The translations under genes were made by a program, and so were the position numbers. A stretch of DNA of 64,000 nt from Paraburkholderia tropica (GTDB lineage: Bacteria > Pseudomonadota > Gammaproteobacteria > Burkholderiales > Burkholderiaceae), in contig NZ_CAJZAR010000044.1 in NCBI RefSeq assembly GCF_914484835.1, forward strand, positions 62,001-126,000, given 5' to 3'. Positions 9,609 to 18,019 of this stretch are shown one piece after another (within the stretch, counting starts at the first letter, position 1; every line of letters begins with the position of its first letter). Below the pieces are notes generated by a model. The model did not search any database. It had not been told where the DNA came from and saw only the letters and a program-made list of their open reading frames with translations.

Positions 9609-10673
9609 TCACTTGATGCTTGCGGCCGCTTTCACGTATTCGTCGGTGACGCCCACGGAATAATCCGGCAGCGTGCTCTGCAACGTCTTCTGCTCCTTGA
9701 GGAAGGCCGCCGTCGCCGCCAGCGATTTCGCCGCGCCGGACGCACTGCCGCCGCCGAGCCACTTGTCCGACGCCTGCTCCTGCGGCGTGGGGAACGCGTA
9801 GAGCGCGAGCGCAGCCTGCACTTCGTCAGGCGCGCCGCCCGACACCGCCGCCACCGCCTGGCCCTTCGGCGTCGCGCCGGTCCACTGGTCGGGATGCGCG
9901 CGATAGTCCGCATCGCCCTTCGCCAGAATCTGCACGAATGCGGTCATGAACGGCTGATTGGCTTTCGCCCAGTCGCGGTTCACGACGAATCCGTCGAACG
10001 TGGCGAGGCCCGTTTCCGCTGCGATCTTCCCCGAGGTCGTGACAACCGTCCCGCTCTGTTCGATCTTGCCGAGCACCGGGTTCCAGACATAAGCCGCGTC
10101 GATGTCGCCGCGCTCCCAGGCAGCCGCGATTTCAGCCGGCCGCATGTTCAGCACCTTCACGTCGCCCGGCTGGAGCCCGGCGCGCTTGAGCGCAAGCAGC
10201 GCATGAAAATGGCTCGTCGAGACGAACGGCACGCCCAGACGCTTGCCCTTGAGTTGCGCGATCGTGGTCACGCCGCTGCCTTTGCGCGCGACGAGCGCTT
10301 CCGCGTTGTCGATATTGTCGAGAATCCAGAACAGCTGGATCGGCAGGCCCTGGCTCAGACCGGCGGCAACCGGGCTCGATCCGGCCTCGCCGAGTTGCAC
10401 GTTGCCCGACGCCATGGCGCGAATCACATCGCCGCCGCCGCCGAACTTGCGATAGCTGACCTTGTATCCGGTCGCCTTGCCGGCTTCGTCGAGTTGCTGC
10501 GCGTAGCGCCACGGCACCATCATGTCCTGATAGGCGATCGTGACTTCCTTGTCGGCGGCGAACGCGCTGGTTGCCGTGCAAGCCGTCCATGCCGCGCAGA
10601 GCGCGAGGAGCGTGCGCGCGATGCGGGAAACCTGCGTGCGGGTCGAACCAAAACGTCGGGCAAGCGTCTTCAT
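9609..10673 (-). CDS. tauA: Taurine ABC transporter periplasmic binding protein TauA
   Basis: 354 residues with a signal peptide ending near residue 39 (SAFA, then ADKEV). The mature part is a periplasmic-binding-protein type II fold of the aliphatic sulfonate/taurine class. YQDMMVPWRYAQ, LGEAGSSPVAAGLSQG and VPFVSTSHFHALLAL are TauA-like. It is the first gene of tauABC. Candidate TauR direct repeats lie about 90-125 bp upstream of its start. Confidence 0.87.
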   Translation of the reverse strand: MKTLARRFGSTRTQVSRIARTLLALCAAWTACTATSAFAADKEVTIAYQDMMVPWRYAQQLDEAGKATGYKVSYRKFGGGGDVIRAMASGNVQLGEAGSSPVAAGLSQGLPIQLFWILDNIDNAEALVARKGSGVTTIAQLKGKRLGVPFVSTSHFHALLALKRAGLQPGDVKVLNMRPAEIAAAWERGDIDAAYVWNPVLGKIEQSGTVVTTSGKIAAETGLATFDGFVVNRDWAKANQPFMTAFVQILAKGDADYRAHPDQWTGATPKGQAVAAVSGGAPDEVQAALALYAFPTPQEQASDKWLGGGSASGAAKSLAATAAFLKEQKTLQSTLPDYSVGVTDEYVKAAASIK

Positions 10674-10765
10674 GCAGTCGTCCTTTGATTGATGTGGTCT
10701 CGATCGGCGGCATGCATCACGTGCATGCCGCGCCCCATCCAGCGACGCAGATTCCAGGCCAATGG

Positions 10766-10797
10766 ATGGTGCCAGCGACGACTTTCAACAGGGCCAG
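10766..10797 (-). promoter_or_regulatory. Candidate TauR operator upstream of tauABC (direct repeats 22 bp apart)
   Basis: Read on the minus strand toward tauA, CTGGCCCTGT starts at 10797 and CTGGCACCAT at 10775, exactly 22 bp (two helical turns) apart; both are preceded by G. The second 10-mer is identical to one in the tauR-aminotransferase intergenic region, where the same 22-bp spacing recurs. MocR regulators are known to bind direct repeats. I recall reported TauR sites also starting with CTGG. Confidence 0.6.
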
Positions 10798-10935
10798 CGG
10801 TCGGATCGCGCGTGCGGCGTGCAGCGTGAGCGCCCCATCATCGGCGAGGCAGTGCGCGAATTGTCTCGAACACGTCCCGTTCTGGTGCAGCGTTCGTGCG
10901 TTCGTTGTGCGCGCGGCACGATGCCGGGTCGATGC

Positions 10936-12450
10936 TCACGTTGACATCGCGGCACGCGCACCGGCACGACGCATGCACTGGCGGACAAGACGCGCAAGCG
11001 TCTGAACGCCTGGCTCGATGCGCTCGATCGGTATCGACGAAAATCCGAGACGCAGATGCGGCTGCGTCATTGCGCCATGGAAGAACGGCTCGCCGGGATC
11101 GTAGATCAGCTTTTCCGCGATGGAGGCGGCGCGCAGCGCGGCCAGGTCTGTGTGTTCCGGCACGCGCAGCCACAACGCGGAGCCGCCGCGCGGCTGCTCG
11201 AAGCACGCGTCGGGCAGGTGGCGGCGCAGCGCGTCGCCGATCGCCCCGGCGCGTGCGCCGAGCGTCTGACGCGTCTGCGTCAGCAGGCGGTCGTAGTGGC
11301 CGTGCTCGATGAAAAGCGCCGCGGCAATCTGGTTATTGCCCGGCACCTGCCGCACCATGAGCCTGCGAATCACGCGCAGGCGCTCGATAACGGATGCGGG
11401 GGCAACGATGTAACCGATCCGCAATCCCGGCGACAGCAGCTTCGACAGGCTGCTCAGATAGATCACGCGATCGCTCTTGTCGATGGCCTTCAGCGCGGGC
11501 AGCGGCTGGCCGACGTACTGCGTCTCGGGATCGTAGTCGTCTTCGATAATGATCTGGTCGTGACGCGTCGCGTGTTCGAGCAGCGCGAGCCGCCGCTCGG
11601 TGCTCATCGTCACGCCAGTCGGGCACTGATGGCTCGGCGTGCAATACACGTAATCGCATTCGGCGAGCGCCGGCGTGTACGCCACGCCCTGCGCGTCCAC
11701 GGGCAGGGAAACGATCTGCGCCCGCCGATGCGCGAAGATATTGCGCGCGTCCATGTAGCCCGGATCTTCGACGCCGATCCGCGTGCCCTCGCGCGCGAAC
11801 AGATCGGCCAGCAGATACAGCCCATGCTGCGTGCCGAGCGTGAGCAGGATCTGGTCGGGCGTTGCGGCAATGCCGCGCCGGGGCAGCACGCGGCGGATCA
11901 ACTGGTCGACGAGCGCCGCCGCGTCGCCGCCCGTGCTGTCCTGCGCCCAGTGTTCGACCGCGGCGACTTCGAGTGCGCGACGGCTGCATTCACGCCAGTG
12001 CGCGAGCGGGAACAGGCTCGGATCGAACTGCCCATAGACGAACGGATAGCGGAACTTCTCCCAGCCCGACGGGCGGTCGAGCCAGCGGAACGACTCCTGC
12101 AGGCGGGCCGTGCGCGTCTGCCAGTCAGGCCGGCCGCTGGCCTGCGCACCGCCGACGTGCGCGACGTCCGCGCGGTCGATCGCGCTGCACACATAGAACC
12201 CGTCGCGCGCACGCGCCTCCAGATAGCCGTCCGCAACGAGACGCTCGTAGACGAGCACAACGGTATTGCGCGACACGCCGGCAAGCACGGCCAGATCGCG
12301 CCCCGAAGGCAGCTTCAGGCCGGGCGGCAGCCGCCCGTCAAGGATCGCGCCGACGAGCGCGGTGCGCAGTCGCGCCTGAAGCAGCGTGCCGCCCGGCGCC
12401 GGGCTCGACAGCAATTGCCGCCACATCAGTTCATGTTCGTCGCATTGCAT
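10936..12450 (-). CDS. tauR: MocR/GabR-type transcriptional regulator TauR
   Basis: 504 residues. A GntR-type winged helix lies at about 20-85 (LKLPSGRDLAVLAGVSRNTVVLVYERLVADG in short pieces). A fold-type I aminotransferase-like domain follows, with the PLP-lysine in SLSKLLSPGLRIGY (Lys337) and IIEDDYDPE. MocR proteins use this domain to sense an amine or PLP adduct rather than for catalysis. The gene lies between tauABC and the divergent aminotransferase gene, the classical TauR arrangement. It probably activates both units when taurine is present, through the direct repeats at 12463-12494 and 10766-10797. Confidence 0.83.
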   Translation of the reverse strand: MQCDEHELMWRQLLSSPAPGGTLLQARLRTALVGAILDGRLPPGLKLPSGRDLAVLAGVSRNTVVLVYERLVADGYLEARARDGFYVCSAIDRADVAHVGGAQASGRPDWQTRTARLQESFRWLDRPSGWEKFRYPFVYGQFDPSLFPLAHWRECSRRALEVAAVEHWAQDSTGGDAAALVDQLIRRVLPRRGIAATPDQILLTLGTQHGLYLLADLFAREGTRIGVEDPGYMDARNIFAHRRAQIVSLPVDAQGVAYTPALAECDYVYCTPSHQCPTGVTMSTERRLALLEHATRHDQIIIEDDYDPETQYVGQPLPALKAIDKSDRVIYLSSLSKLLSPGLRIGYIVAPASVIERLRVIRRLMVRQVPGNNQIAAALFIEHGHYDRLLTQTRQTLGARAGAIGDALRRHLPDACFEQPRGGSALWLRVPEHTDLAALRAASIAEKLIYDPGEPFFHGAMTQPHLRLGFSSIPIERIEPGVQTLARLVRQCMRRAGARAAMST

Positions 12451-12462
12451 CCGCTCTCCAGG

Positions 12463-12494
12463 CTGGCACCATCGAAACCCTACGCTGGCATTAT
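12463..12494 (+). promoter_or_regulatory. Candidate TauR operator between tauR and the aminotransferase gene
   Basis: CTGGCACCAT (12463-12472) is repeated as CTGGCATTAT (12485-12494), 22 bp apart, in the 97-bp tauR/aminotransferase spacer. A partial third copy, TGGCACC, starts at 12520 near the aminotransferase ribosome-binding region. The first copy is identical in all ten bases to the site upstream of tauA, which supports one shared regulator. Confidence 0.6.
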
Positions 12495-12547
12495 GCGGAC
12501 GACAAAAAAAAACTGATCATGGCACCACCTCATCAGGAGCCGTCATC

Positions 12548-13894
12548 ATGAACGCCCCGCACGTCCCGCTTTCCCCGCTCGCCGCCGAGTCGGCGTCCTT
12601 GCAGCATCAATGGCTGCCGTTCACGCCGAATCGCGAATTCAAATCCGCGCCGCAGATGTTCGGGAGCGCGAAGGATCAATATTTCTTCGACCTGGACGGA
12701 CGGCCGGTCCTCGACGCCGGGTCGGGCCTGTTCACGACGCCCGCCGGGCACTGCCGCGCCGAAATCGCCGAAGCCGTGCACGCGCAATTGCTGTCGCTCG
12801 ACTTTTCGCCGAGCTTCCTGCGCGCACATCCGAAGTCGTTCGAACTGTCGACTCGCATTGCGCAGATGCTGCCGCAGGGCATCGGGAAGCTGTTCTTCGT
12901 CAGTTCGGGTTCCGAGGCGGTCGATACCGCGATGAAAATCTGCCTCGCTTATCAACGCGCGGTCGGCGCGCCTGGCCGTACGATGTTCGTGTCGCGCGAA
13001 CGCGCGTATCACGGCGTGAATTTCGGCGGCGTCGCGCTGTCCGGCATGGTCAACAACCGGCGGGCATTCAGCAACATCGTGCATGGCGTCGTGCACATGC
13101 GCGATACCTGGCTCGAGGAAAATCGCTATGTGACGGGCCAGCCCGAACACGGTCGCGAACTCGCGGACGACCTGCTGCGCCTCATCCACCTCCATGGCGC
13201 GGAAAACATCGCGGCCTGCGTCGTCGAGCCGATCGCGGGTTCGACCGGCGTGCTGGTTCCGCCTGAAGGCTATCTCGAACGGCTGCGCGAGATCTGCACG
13301 GCGCACGGCATCCTGCTCGTATTCGACGAAGTGATCTGCGGGTTCGGCCGGACCGGCGAAGCGTTCGCGTCGCAAAGTTTCGGCGTGACGCCCGATCTCA
13401 TCACCATGGCCAAGGCGATCACGAACGGTGCCGTGCCCATGGCGGCCGTCGCCGTGGCCGATCACGTGCACGACGCGATTGTGAACAACGCACCGGACGG
13501 CGCGATCGAATTCTTCCACGGCTATACCTGGTCGGCGCATCCGGTCGCGAGCGCGGCCGCGCTCGCCGCGCTCGACATCTATCGCGACGAGAAGCTGTTC
13601 GAACGCGCGAAGTCGCTCTCCGGCTATTTCCTCGAACAGATCGCGACGCTGGCCGAATTGCCCATCGTCACCGACATACGCGGTTACGGGATGCTCGCTG
13701 GCATCGACGTGCAGTCGGACGGCAAGCCCGGACGACGCGGCCATCTGCTGCAGCGCAAGCTCTACGACGCGGGCCTGCACCTCAAGACGACCGGCGACTG
13801 CGCGATCGTCGCGCCTCAGTTCGTTTTCGATCGCGAACACATCGACAAGACCGTCGACGTTCTCCGTCAAACCCTGCTGTCGTTCAGCGCGTGA
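12548..13894 (+). CDS. Class III omega-aminotransferase, probably taurine:pyruvate (tpa-type)
   Basis: 448 residues of a fold-type I, class III PLP aminotransferase. The PLP-binding Lys289 sits in TMAKAITNG, the cofactor Asp260 in VFDEVICGFGRTG, and the phosphate-binding loop in SSGSEAVDTAM. The family transfers the terminal amino group of taurine, beta-alanine or similar onto pyruvate, giving alanine and an aldehyde. The ATG at 12548 follows a CAGGAG ribosome site. The stop overlaps the GTG of the exporter gene by 4 bp. Position in a tau cluster makes taurine the likely donor and sulfoacetaldehyde the product; beta-alanine:pyruvate activity is the main alternative. Confidence 0.82.
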   Translation: MNAPHVPLSPLAAESASLQHQWLPFTPNREFKSAPQMFGSAKDQYFFDLDGRPVLDAGSGLFTTPAGHCRAEIAEAVHAQLLSLDFSPSFLRAHPKSFELSTRIAQMLPQGIGKLFFVSSGSEAVDTAMKICLAYQRAVGAPGRTMFVSRERAYHGVNFGGVALSGMVNNRRAFSNIVHGVVHMRDTWLEENRYVTGQPEHGRELADDLLRLIHLHGAENIAACVVEPIAGSTGVLVPPEGYLERLREICTAHGILLVFDEVICGFGRTGEAFASQSFGVTPDLITMAKAITNGAVPMAAVAVADHVHDAIVNNAPDGAIEFFHGYTWSAHPVASAAALAALDIYRDEKLFERAKSLSGYFLEQIATLAELPIVTDIRGYGMLAGIDVQSDGKPGRRGHLLQRKLYDAGLHLKTTGDCAIVAPQFVFDREHIDKTVDVLRQTLLSFSA

Positions 13895-14622
13895 CGCTGA
13901 TTGGCACACCGGCAACACTCGCCTGGCTCGCGTCGATCAGTCTGCTTGCGGGCGTCGCGAAAGGATTGACGGGATTCGGCGGCGCGCTCGTGATGGCGCC
14001 GCTGTTCGGCCTGTTGCTCGGCCCGGCGGACACCGCCGCCATGATCGTGTTCGTCCACTGCGTCACGTCGTTGCAGGGCATCCGGCAGTGGGGCGCCGTC
14101 ACGCGCTGGCGCTCGGTGCTGCCCCTTGCGGCCGTCGCGCTCGTCAGCGCGGCGCTCGCTTCGCACTGGATGGCCCTGGCCGATGCGCGCCGGTTGCGGC
14201 ACGCGACCGCGATCGCCGTACTCGCGATCACCGTGCTCCATATGCGCGGCTGGCGCTGGCGGCATCGCGGCACCGGCATGCCGATCGTCGCCGCCGGCCT
14301 CGTGAGCGGCCTGCTGACCGCGCTCGCCGGCCTCGGTGGCCCGCCCGCCGTCTACTACTTCGCGGGCGTCGATCATGGACCGGCGCTGCGCGCCAACCTG
14401 CTCGGCTATTTCGCGGTGCTGTTCTGCGGCACGGCGCTGCTGTTCGTCGTCAGCCATCGCATCACGGCGTCGCACGCGATCACCGGCATCGGGCTCGCAC
14501 CGGCGTTCGCCATCGGCGTGCTGCTCGGCGAGCGCAGCCACGCGCGTATTTCACGCGTCGCGTTCGATCGGATCGTCAGCGGCTTGTTGCTGCTATCGGG
14601 ATGTCTTGCGCTCGTCGGCTGA
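13891..14622 (+). CDS. TauE/SafE family exporter, candidate isethionate exporter
   Basis: 243 residues with about seven transmembrane helices and the family's duplicated LxGxxKGLTGFGGALVMAP and GLLTALAGLGGPPAVYYFAG segments. The GTG start at 13891 overlaps the aminotransferase stop (GTGA), so the two genes are coupled. TauE/SafE proteins export sulfite, sulfoacetate or isethionate from sulfonate degraders. With an SDR reductase next and no sulfoacetaldehyde acetyltransferase in view, isethionate is the likely cargo, as in the IsfE/IsfD system of taurine-nitrogen users. The cargo is inferred. Confidence 0.8.
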   Translation: MTLIGTPATLAWLASISLLAGVAKGLTGFGGALVMAPLFGLLLGPADTAAMIVFVHCVTSLQGIRQWGAVTRWRSVLPLAAVALVSAALASHWMALADARRLRHATAIAVLAITVLHMRGWRWRHRGTGMPIVAAGLVSGLLTALAGLGGPPAVYYFAGVDHGPALRANLLGYFAVLFCGTALLFVVSHRITASHAITGIGLAPAFAIGVLLGERSHARISRVAFDRIVSGLLLLSGCLALVG

Positions 14623-14676
14623 CGGCTGACGGTTGACGTACGGCTTCCCTCATCGTCATCGAGGATTATCTCCACC

Positions 14677-15459
14677 ATGAATATTGTCGTAACGGGCGCA
14701 AGCGCCGGTTTTGGCGAGGCCATCAGCGCCCGCCTGTGCAGCGAAGGTCATCGCGTATTCGCCACCGCCCGACGCGCCGACCGGCTCGCGGCGCTCGCCG
14801 AGCGCTGTGGCGAACGGCTCGTCGCCAGCACACTCGACGTCCGCGACGCGGCCGCAGTCAAGCAGTTCTTCACCACCATCGAGCGCGAATACGGCGCCGT
14901 CGACGCCCTCGTCAACAATGCCGGGCTGGCACTCGGCATCGAACCGGCTTATTGTGCGTCGCTGGACAACTGGGAGGCGATGGTCGATACGAACGTGAAG
15001 GGCGTCATGTATTGCACCCACGCGGCCCTTCCGGGCATGGTCGAACGCGATCGCGGCTGGATCTTTAACCTCGGGTCGATTGCCGGAACCTACCCGTATC
15101 CGGGCAGCAACGTGTACGGCGCGACCAAGGCATTCGTCCATCAGTTCAGCCTGAACCTCAGAGCCGATCTGGCGGGCAAAAATGTGCGCGTCACGACGAT
15201 CGAGCCGGGATTGTGCGGGGGCACCGAATTCTCGGTCACACGCTTTCATGGCGACAGCGACCGCGCCAATGCGCTCTATGCCGATACCTCGCCGATCACC
15301 GCGGACGATATCGCGAGCACGATCTCGTGGTTGCTCTCACTGCCGCCCAACGTCAACATCAATGCGATTGAGATGATGCCGACATCGCAGGCGTCAGGGA
15401 ATTTTCAGGTGGTGCGAAAGGCGGCTGCGCCAGGCTCACCAACAGATAATCGGCCGTGA
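14677..15459 (+). CDS. SDR oxidoreductase, candidate sulfoacetaldehyde reductase (IsfD-like)
   Basis: 260-residue classical short-chain dehydrogenase of the YdfG type. The NADP(H)-binding TGASAGFG (6-13), NNAG (80-83) and the Ser134/Tyr147/Lys151 catalytic set are intact. The Arg-Arg pair after the second strand (TARRADR) favours NADPH. YdfG-like SDRs reduce 3-hydroxy acid-type substrates, and the taurine-linked branch (IsfD/TauF) reduces sulfoacetaldehyde to isethionate. Its place 54 bp after the exporter in the tpa operon supports that role. A general 3-hydroxypropionate/serine dehydrogenase remains possible. Confidence 0.8.
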   Translation: MNIVVTGASAGFGEAISARLCSEGHRVFATARRADRLAALAERCGERLVASTLDVRDAAAVKQFFTTIEREYGAVDALVNNAGLALGIEPAYCASLDNWEAMVDTNVKGVMYCTHAALPGMVERDRGWIFNLGSIAGTYPYPGSNVYGATKAFVHQFSLNLRADLAGKNVRVTTIEPGLCGGTEFSVTRFHGDSDRANALYADTSPITADDIASTISWLLSLPPNVNINAIEMMPTSQASGNFQVVRKAAAPGSPTDNRP

Positions 15460-15614
15460 TTTCGTGCCCGTCATCGCCCGGAACACGGCGTGTCGCTATA
15501 CGCTGCGCTGACAACTGCGGTGACACCACGCCCAATCCGTCAACCTGAACGACGAAAGCAAACCCACACGCGCTTCCTCTCGTCGCAATCAGCGCAATTC
15601 AGATAACTGCGCGC

Positions 15615-17039
15615 CTACCAATGCGCTCCCAACTCCCCGCGCGCGACAAACTGGCCTTGACCGCTCGGACCGACCCACTCGCCTTCTTCGATCAGGCATT
15701 CGCCGCGCAGCAGCACGGTCTTGACCTGCCCCGTCACGTTGCGCCCTTCGAATAGCGTGAAATCGCACGCGCTATGCTGCGTTTGCGCGCTGATCGTCTG
15801 CGTGGCGTCCGGGTCGAACAACACAATATCGGCATCGCTACCCACCGCAATCGTCCCCTTTCGCGGAAACAGGCCGAACAGTTTCGCAGGCGCCGTCGAC
15901 GTCAATTCCACGAAGCGATTCAGCGAGATGCGCCCGGTGCCCACGCCGCCGTCGTAGACCACGGTCATGCGCGTCTCCACGCCCGGCACGCCATTGGGAA
16001 TGCGCGAAAAATCGTTCTCGCCGAGCGGCTTCTGATTGACGCGTCCCAGGTGTCCTTCCTTCAAACAGTACGGGCAATGATCGGTCGAGATCAGTTGCAG
16101 GTCATCGGTCTTGAGCGCGGTCCACAGCGCGTTCTGCGACTCTTTCGAGCGCAGCGGCGGGCTCATCACGTAGCGCGCGACATCGAAGCTGTCGTCGGCG
16201 TAGGCGGAATCGTCGAAGAACAGATAGTGCGGGCAGGTTTCCGCGAACACGGGAATGCCCAGATCGCGCGCCTCGATCACATGCTTGAGCGCTTCCTTCG
16301 CCGACAGATGCACGAAATACACCGGCGCTTCCGCGAGTTCCGCGAGTTTGATGCCCCGATGCGTGGCCTCGCCTTCCATCAGCGCGGGCCGCGTGAGCGC
16401 GTGATAACGCGGCGACGTGTGGCCTTGCTCAAGCGCCTCGCGAATCAGCAGGTCGATGACCGTGCCGTTTTCCGCGTGCAGCGCAATCATTCCGCCATGC
16501 TGGCCGACCATGCGCATCGCGCGAAAGATCGCGGCGTCGTCGGACATGACGGTGCCCGGATACGCCATGAACATCTTGAAGCTCGACACGCCTTCGTGAC
16601 GGATCGCGTAACGCATGTCGCCGAGCACCGATTCGTCGACCTGCGTCACGATCACATGAAAGCTGTAGTCGATATGCGAGACCGATGCGGCCTTGGCCTG
16701 CGCGCGCGCGATCGCGTCGAGCGGACTCGTGCCCGTTTCCTGCAACGCAAAGTCGATGATGGTCGTCGTGCCGCCGAACGCCGCTGAGCGCGTGCCCGTG
16801 TCGAACGTATCGCAGGTCACCGAGGGGCCGAAGGTGTTTTCCATGTGCGTGTGCGCATCCACGCCGCCGGGCAGCACGAGCCGCCCCGTCGCGTCGATCA
16901 CGCGCGTGTCCGGTCCGGCTTCGAGCTGCACGCCGATGCACACGATGCGTTCGCCTTCGATCAGGATATCGGCGTGGTAGTCGTCGACAGCGGTGACGAT
17001 GCGGCCGCCGCGTATGAGGGTTCGCTTCGCTTGGGTCAT
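15615..17039 (-). CDS. Dihydropyrimidinase / D-hydantoinase
   Basis: 474 residues of the cyclic amidohydrolase (urease-like TIM barrel) family. Metal ligands are visible: His63 and His65 in GVDAHTHME, the lysine to be carbamylated Lys155 in SFKMFMAYPG, His188 in ALHAEN, His244 in FVHLSAK and Asp320 in STDHCPY. The enzyme opens a hydantoin or dihydropyrimidine ring to an N-carbamoyl amino acid in the cytoplasm. The start overlaps the stop of the DapA-like gene by 4 bp; it is last in the 15615-20952 operon. It has no partner of the usual pyrimidine pathway nearby, so a hydantoin or cyclic ureide is more likely. Substrate unknown. Confidence 0.85.
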   Translation of the reverse strand: MTQAKRTLIRGGRIVTAVDDYHADILIEGERIVCIGVQLEAGPDTRVIDATGRLVLPGGVDAHTHMENTFGPSVTCDTFDTGTRSAAFGGTTTIIDFALQETGTSPLDAIARAQAKAASVSHIDYSFHVIVTQVDESVLGDMRYAIRHEGVSSFKMFMAYPGTVMSDDAAIFRAMRMVGQHGGMIALHAENGTVIDLLIREALEQGHTSPRYHALTRPALMEGEATHRGIKLAELAEAPVYFVHLSAKEALKHVIEARDLGIPVFAETCPHYLFFDDSAYADDSFDVARYVMSPPLRSKESQNALWTALKTDDLQLISTDHCPYCLKEGHLGRVNQKPLGENDFSRIPNGVPGVETRMTVVYDGGVGTGRISLNRFVELTSTAPAKLFGLFPRKGTIAVGSDADIVLFDPDATQTISAQTQHSACDFTLFEGRNVTGQVKTVLLRGECLIEEGEWVGPSGQGQFVARGELGAHW

Positions 17040-18019
17040 GAATGGCTCCGGTGAGGAACGGCGGAATCGGCTGAATCGATTGAATCGGCGGCCAGCGCGT
17101 GCGCCAGCGCGGCTTCGAGGTTGCGGATCTCCTGCGCGTCGAGCGGCGCGACGGGCGGCCGCATCGCCGCGCCCGGCAGGTGGCCGAGCAAATGCAGACA
17201 AGCCTTCAGGCGCGCGTTCGCGAGAAAGCCCGGCGCGGTGCCGTAGATCGCTTTCGCGAGTGGATAGACGCGCTCGTGCAGCTTGCGTGCGGTCACGAGA
17301 TCGTTGCCCTGCATCGCGCGATAGAGTTCGACGATCAACTCCGGCACCACCGCCGCGAGACTCACGAGCGAGCCCTCGGTGCCCACGGCGAAGCACGTCA
17401 TCAAATGCTCGTCGCCCGACGCCATCACCGCGACGTGCGGCGCGAGCGCCTGCACGAGCCGGCGATTCGCCTCATAACGCGCGGTCTCCCAACTGCCCTC
17501 CTTGATCGCGACGACGTTCGGCAGCGCGACCAGCGCCGCCAGCATCTCCGGCGTGTACGCCATCGCGCCCGTGCCCACGCCCGCCTGATAGAGCATCAGC
17601 GGCAACTGGGCGTTCGCGTTCGTGATGCGATGGTGCGTGACGACCGTCGCGAGGTCGGTGGACAGCGTCCACGAGTACGGCGGAAACAGCAGCAGCGCGT
17701 CGGCGCCTGCCGCTTTCGCATCGTCGGCATGCGCTTGCGCCTGATAGCTGTCCTCGGAATTGATACCGGCGACGATGATCGACTGCGCGCCGCACATCTC
17801 GCGGGCGATCTCCACCACGCGCCGCTTTTCCTCGCGCGAAAGCGCGAAGTTTTCACCGGCATGACCATTGATCAGGAGTCCGACTATTCCGTCGACGGAC
17901 GCGACCTGCGCGAGATGACGGCGCAGCGCATCTTCGTCGAGGTGCCGACCGTCGGCGTCGAGCGGGCACAACGTGGCGGCGTAGACGCCATGAAAAGGAA
18001 ATTCGCGAACGGGAATCAT
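17036..18019 (-). CDS. DapA-family (class I aldolase/dehydratase) lyase
   Basis: 327 residues of the dihydrodipicolinate synthase/N-acetylneuraminate lyase superfamily. The Schiff-base Lys173 lies in VVAIKEGSW and the catalytic Tyr144 in MLYQAG. The GTTGE loop reads NGHAGE (51-56), which departs from true DapA and from typical KDG-forming members. Such enzymes cleave or dehydrate/deaminate 2-keto acids; in hydroxyproline catabolism a relative deaminates pyrroline-4-hydroxy-2-carboxylate. Coupling (4-bp overlaps on both sides) to an FAD dehydrogenase and a hydantoinase suggests it works on the dehydrogenase product. Confidence 0.83.
   Translation of the reverse strand: MIPVREFPFHGVYAATLCPLDADGRHLDEDALRRHLAQVASVDGIVGLLINGHAGENFALSREEKRRVVEIAREMCGAQSIIVAGINSEDSYQAQAHADDAKAAGADALLLFPPYSWTLSTDLATVVTHHRITNANAQLPLMLYQAGVGTGAMAYTPEMLAALVALPNVVAIKEGSWETARYEANRRLVQALAPHVAVMASGDEHLMTCFAVGTEGSLVSLAAVVPELIVELYRAMQGNDLVTARKLHERVYPLAKAIYGTAPGFLANARLKACLHLLGHLPGAAMRPPVAPLDAQEIRNLEAALAHALAADSIDSADSAVPHRSHS

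Noticed and set aside
12533..13918. 461-codon frame antisense to the aminotransferase gene
   Set aside because: Arg/His/Asp-rich composition without motifs; the sense frame has all aminotransferase signatures.
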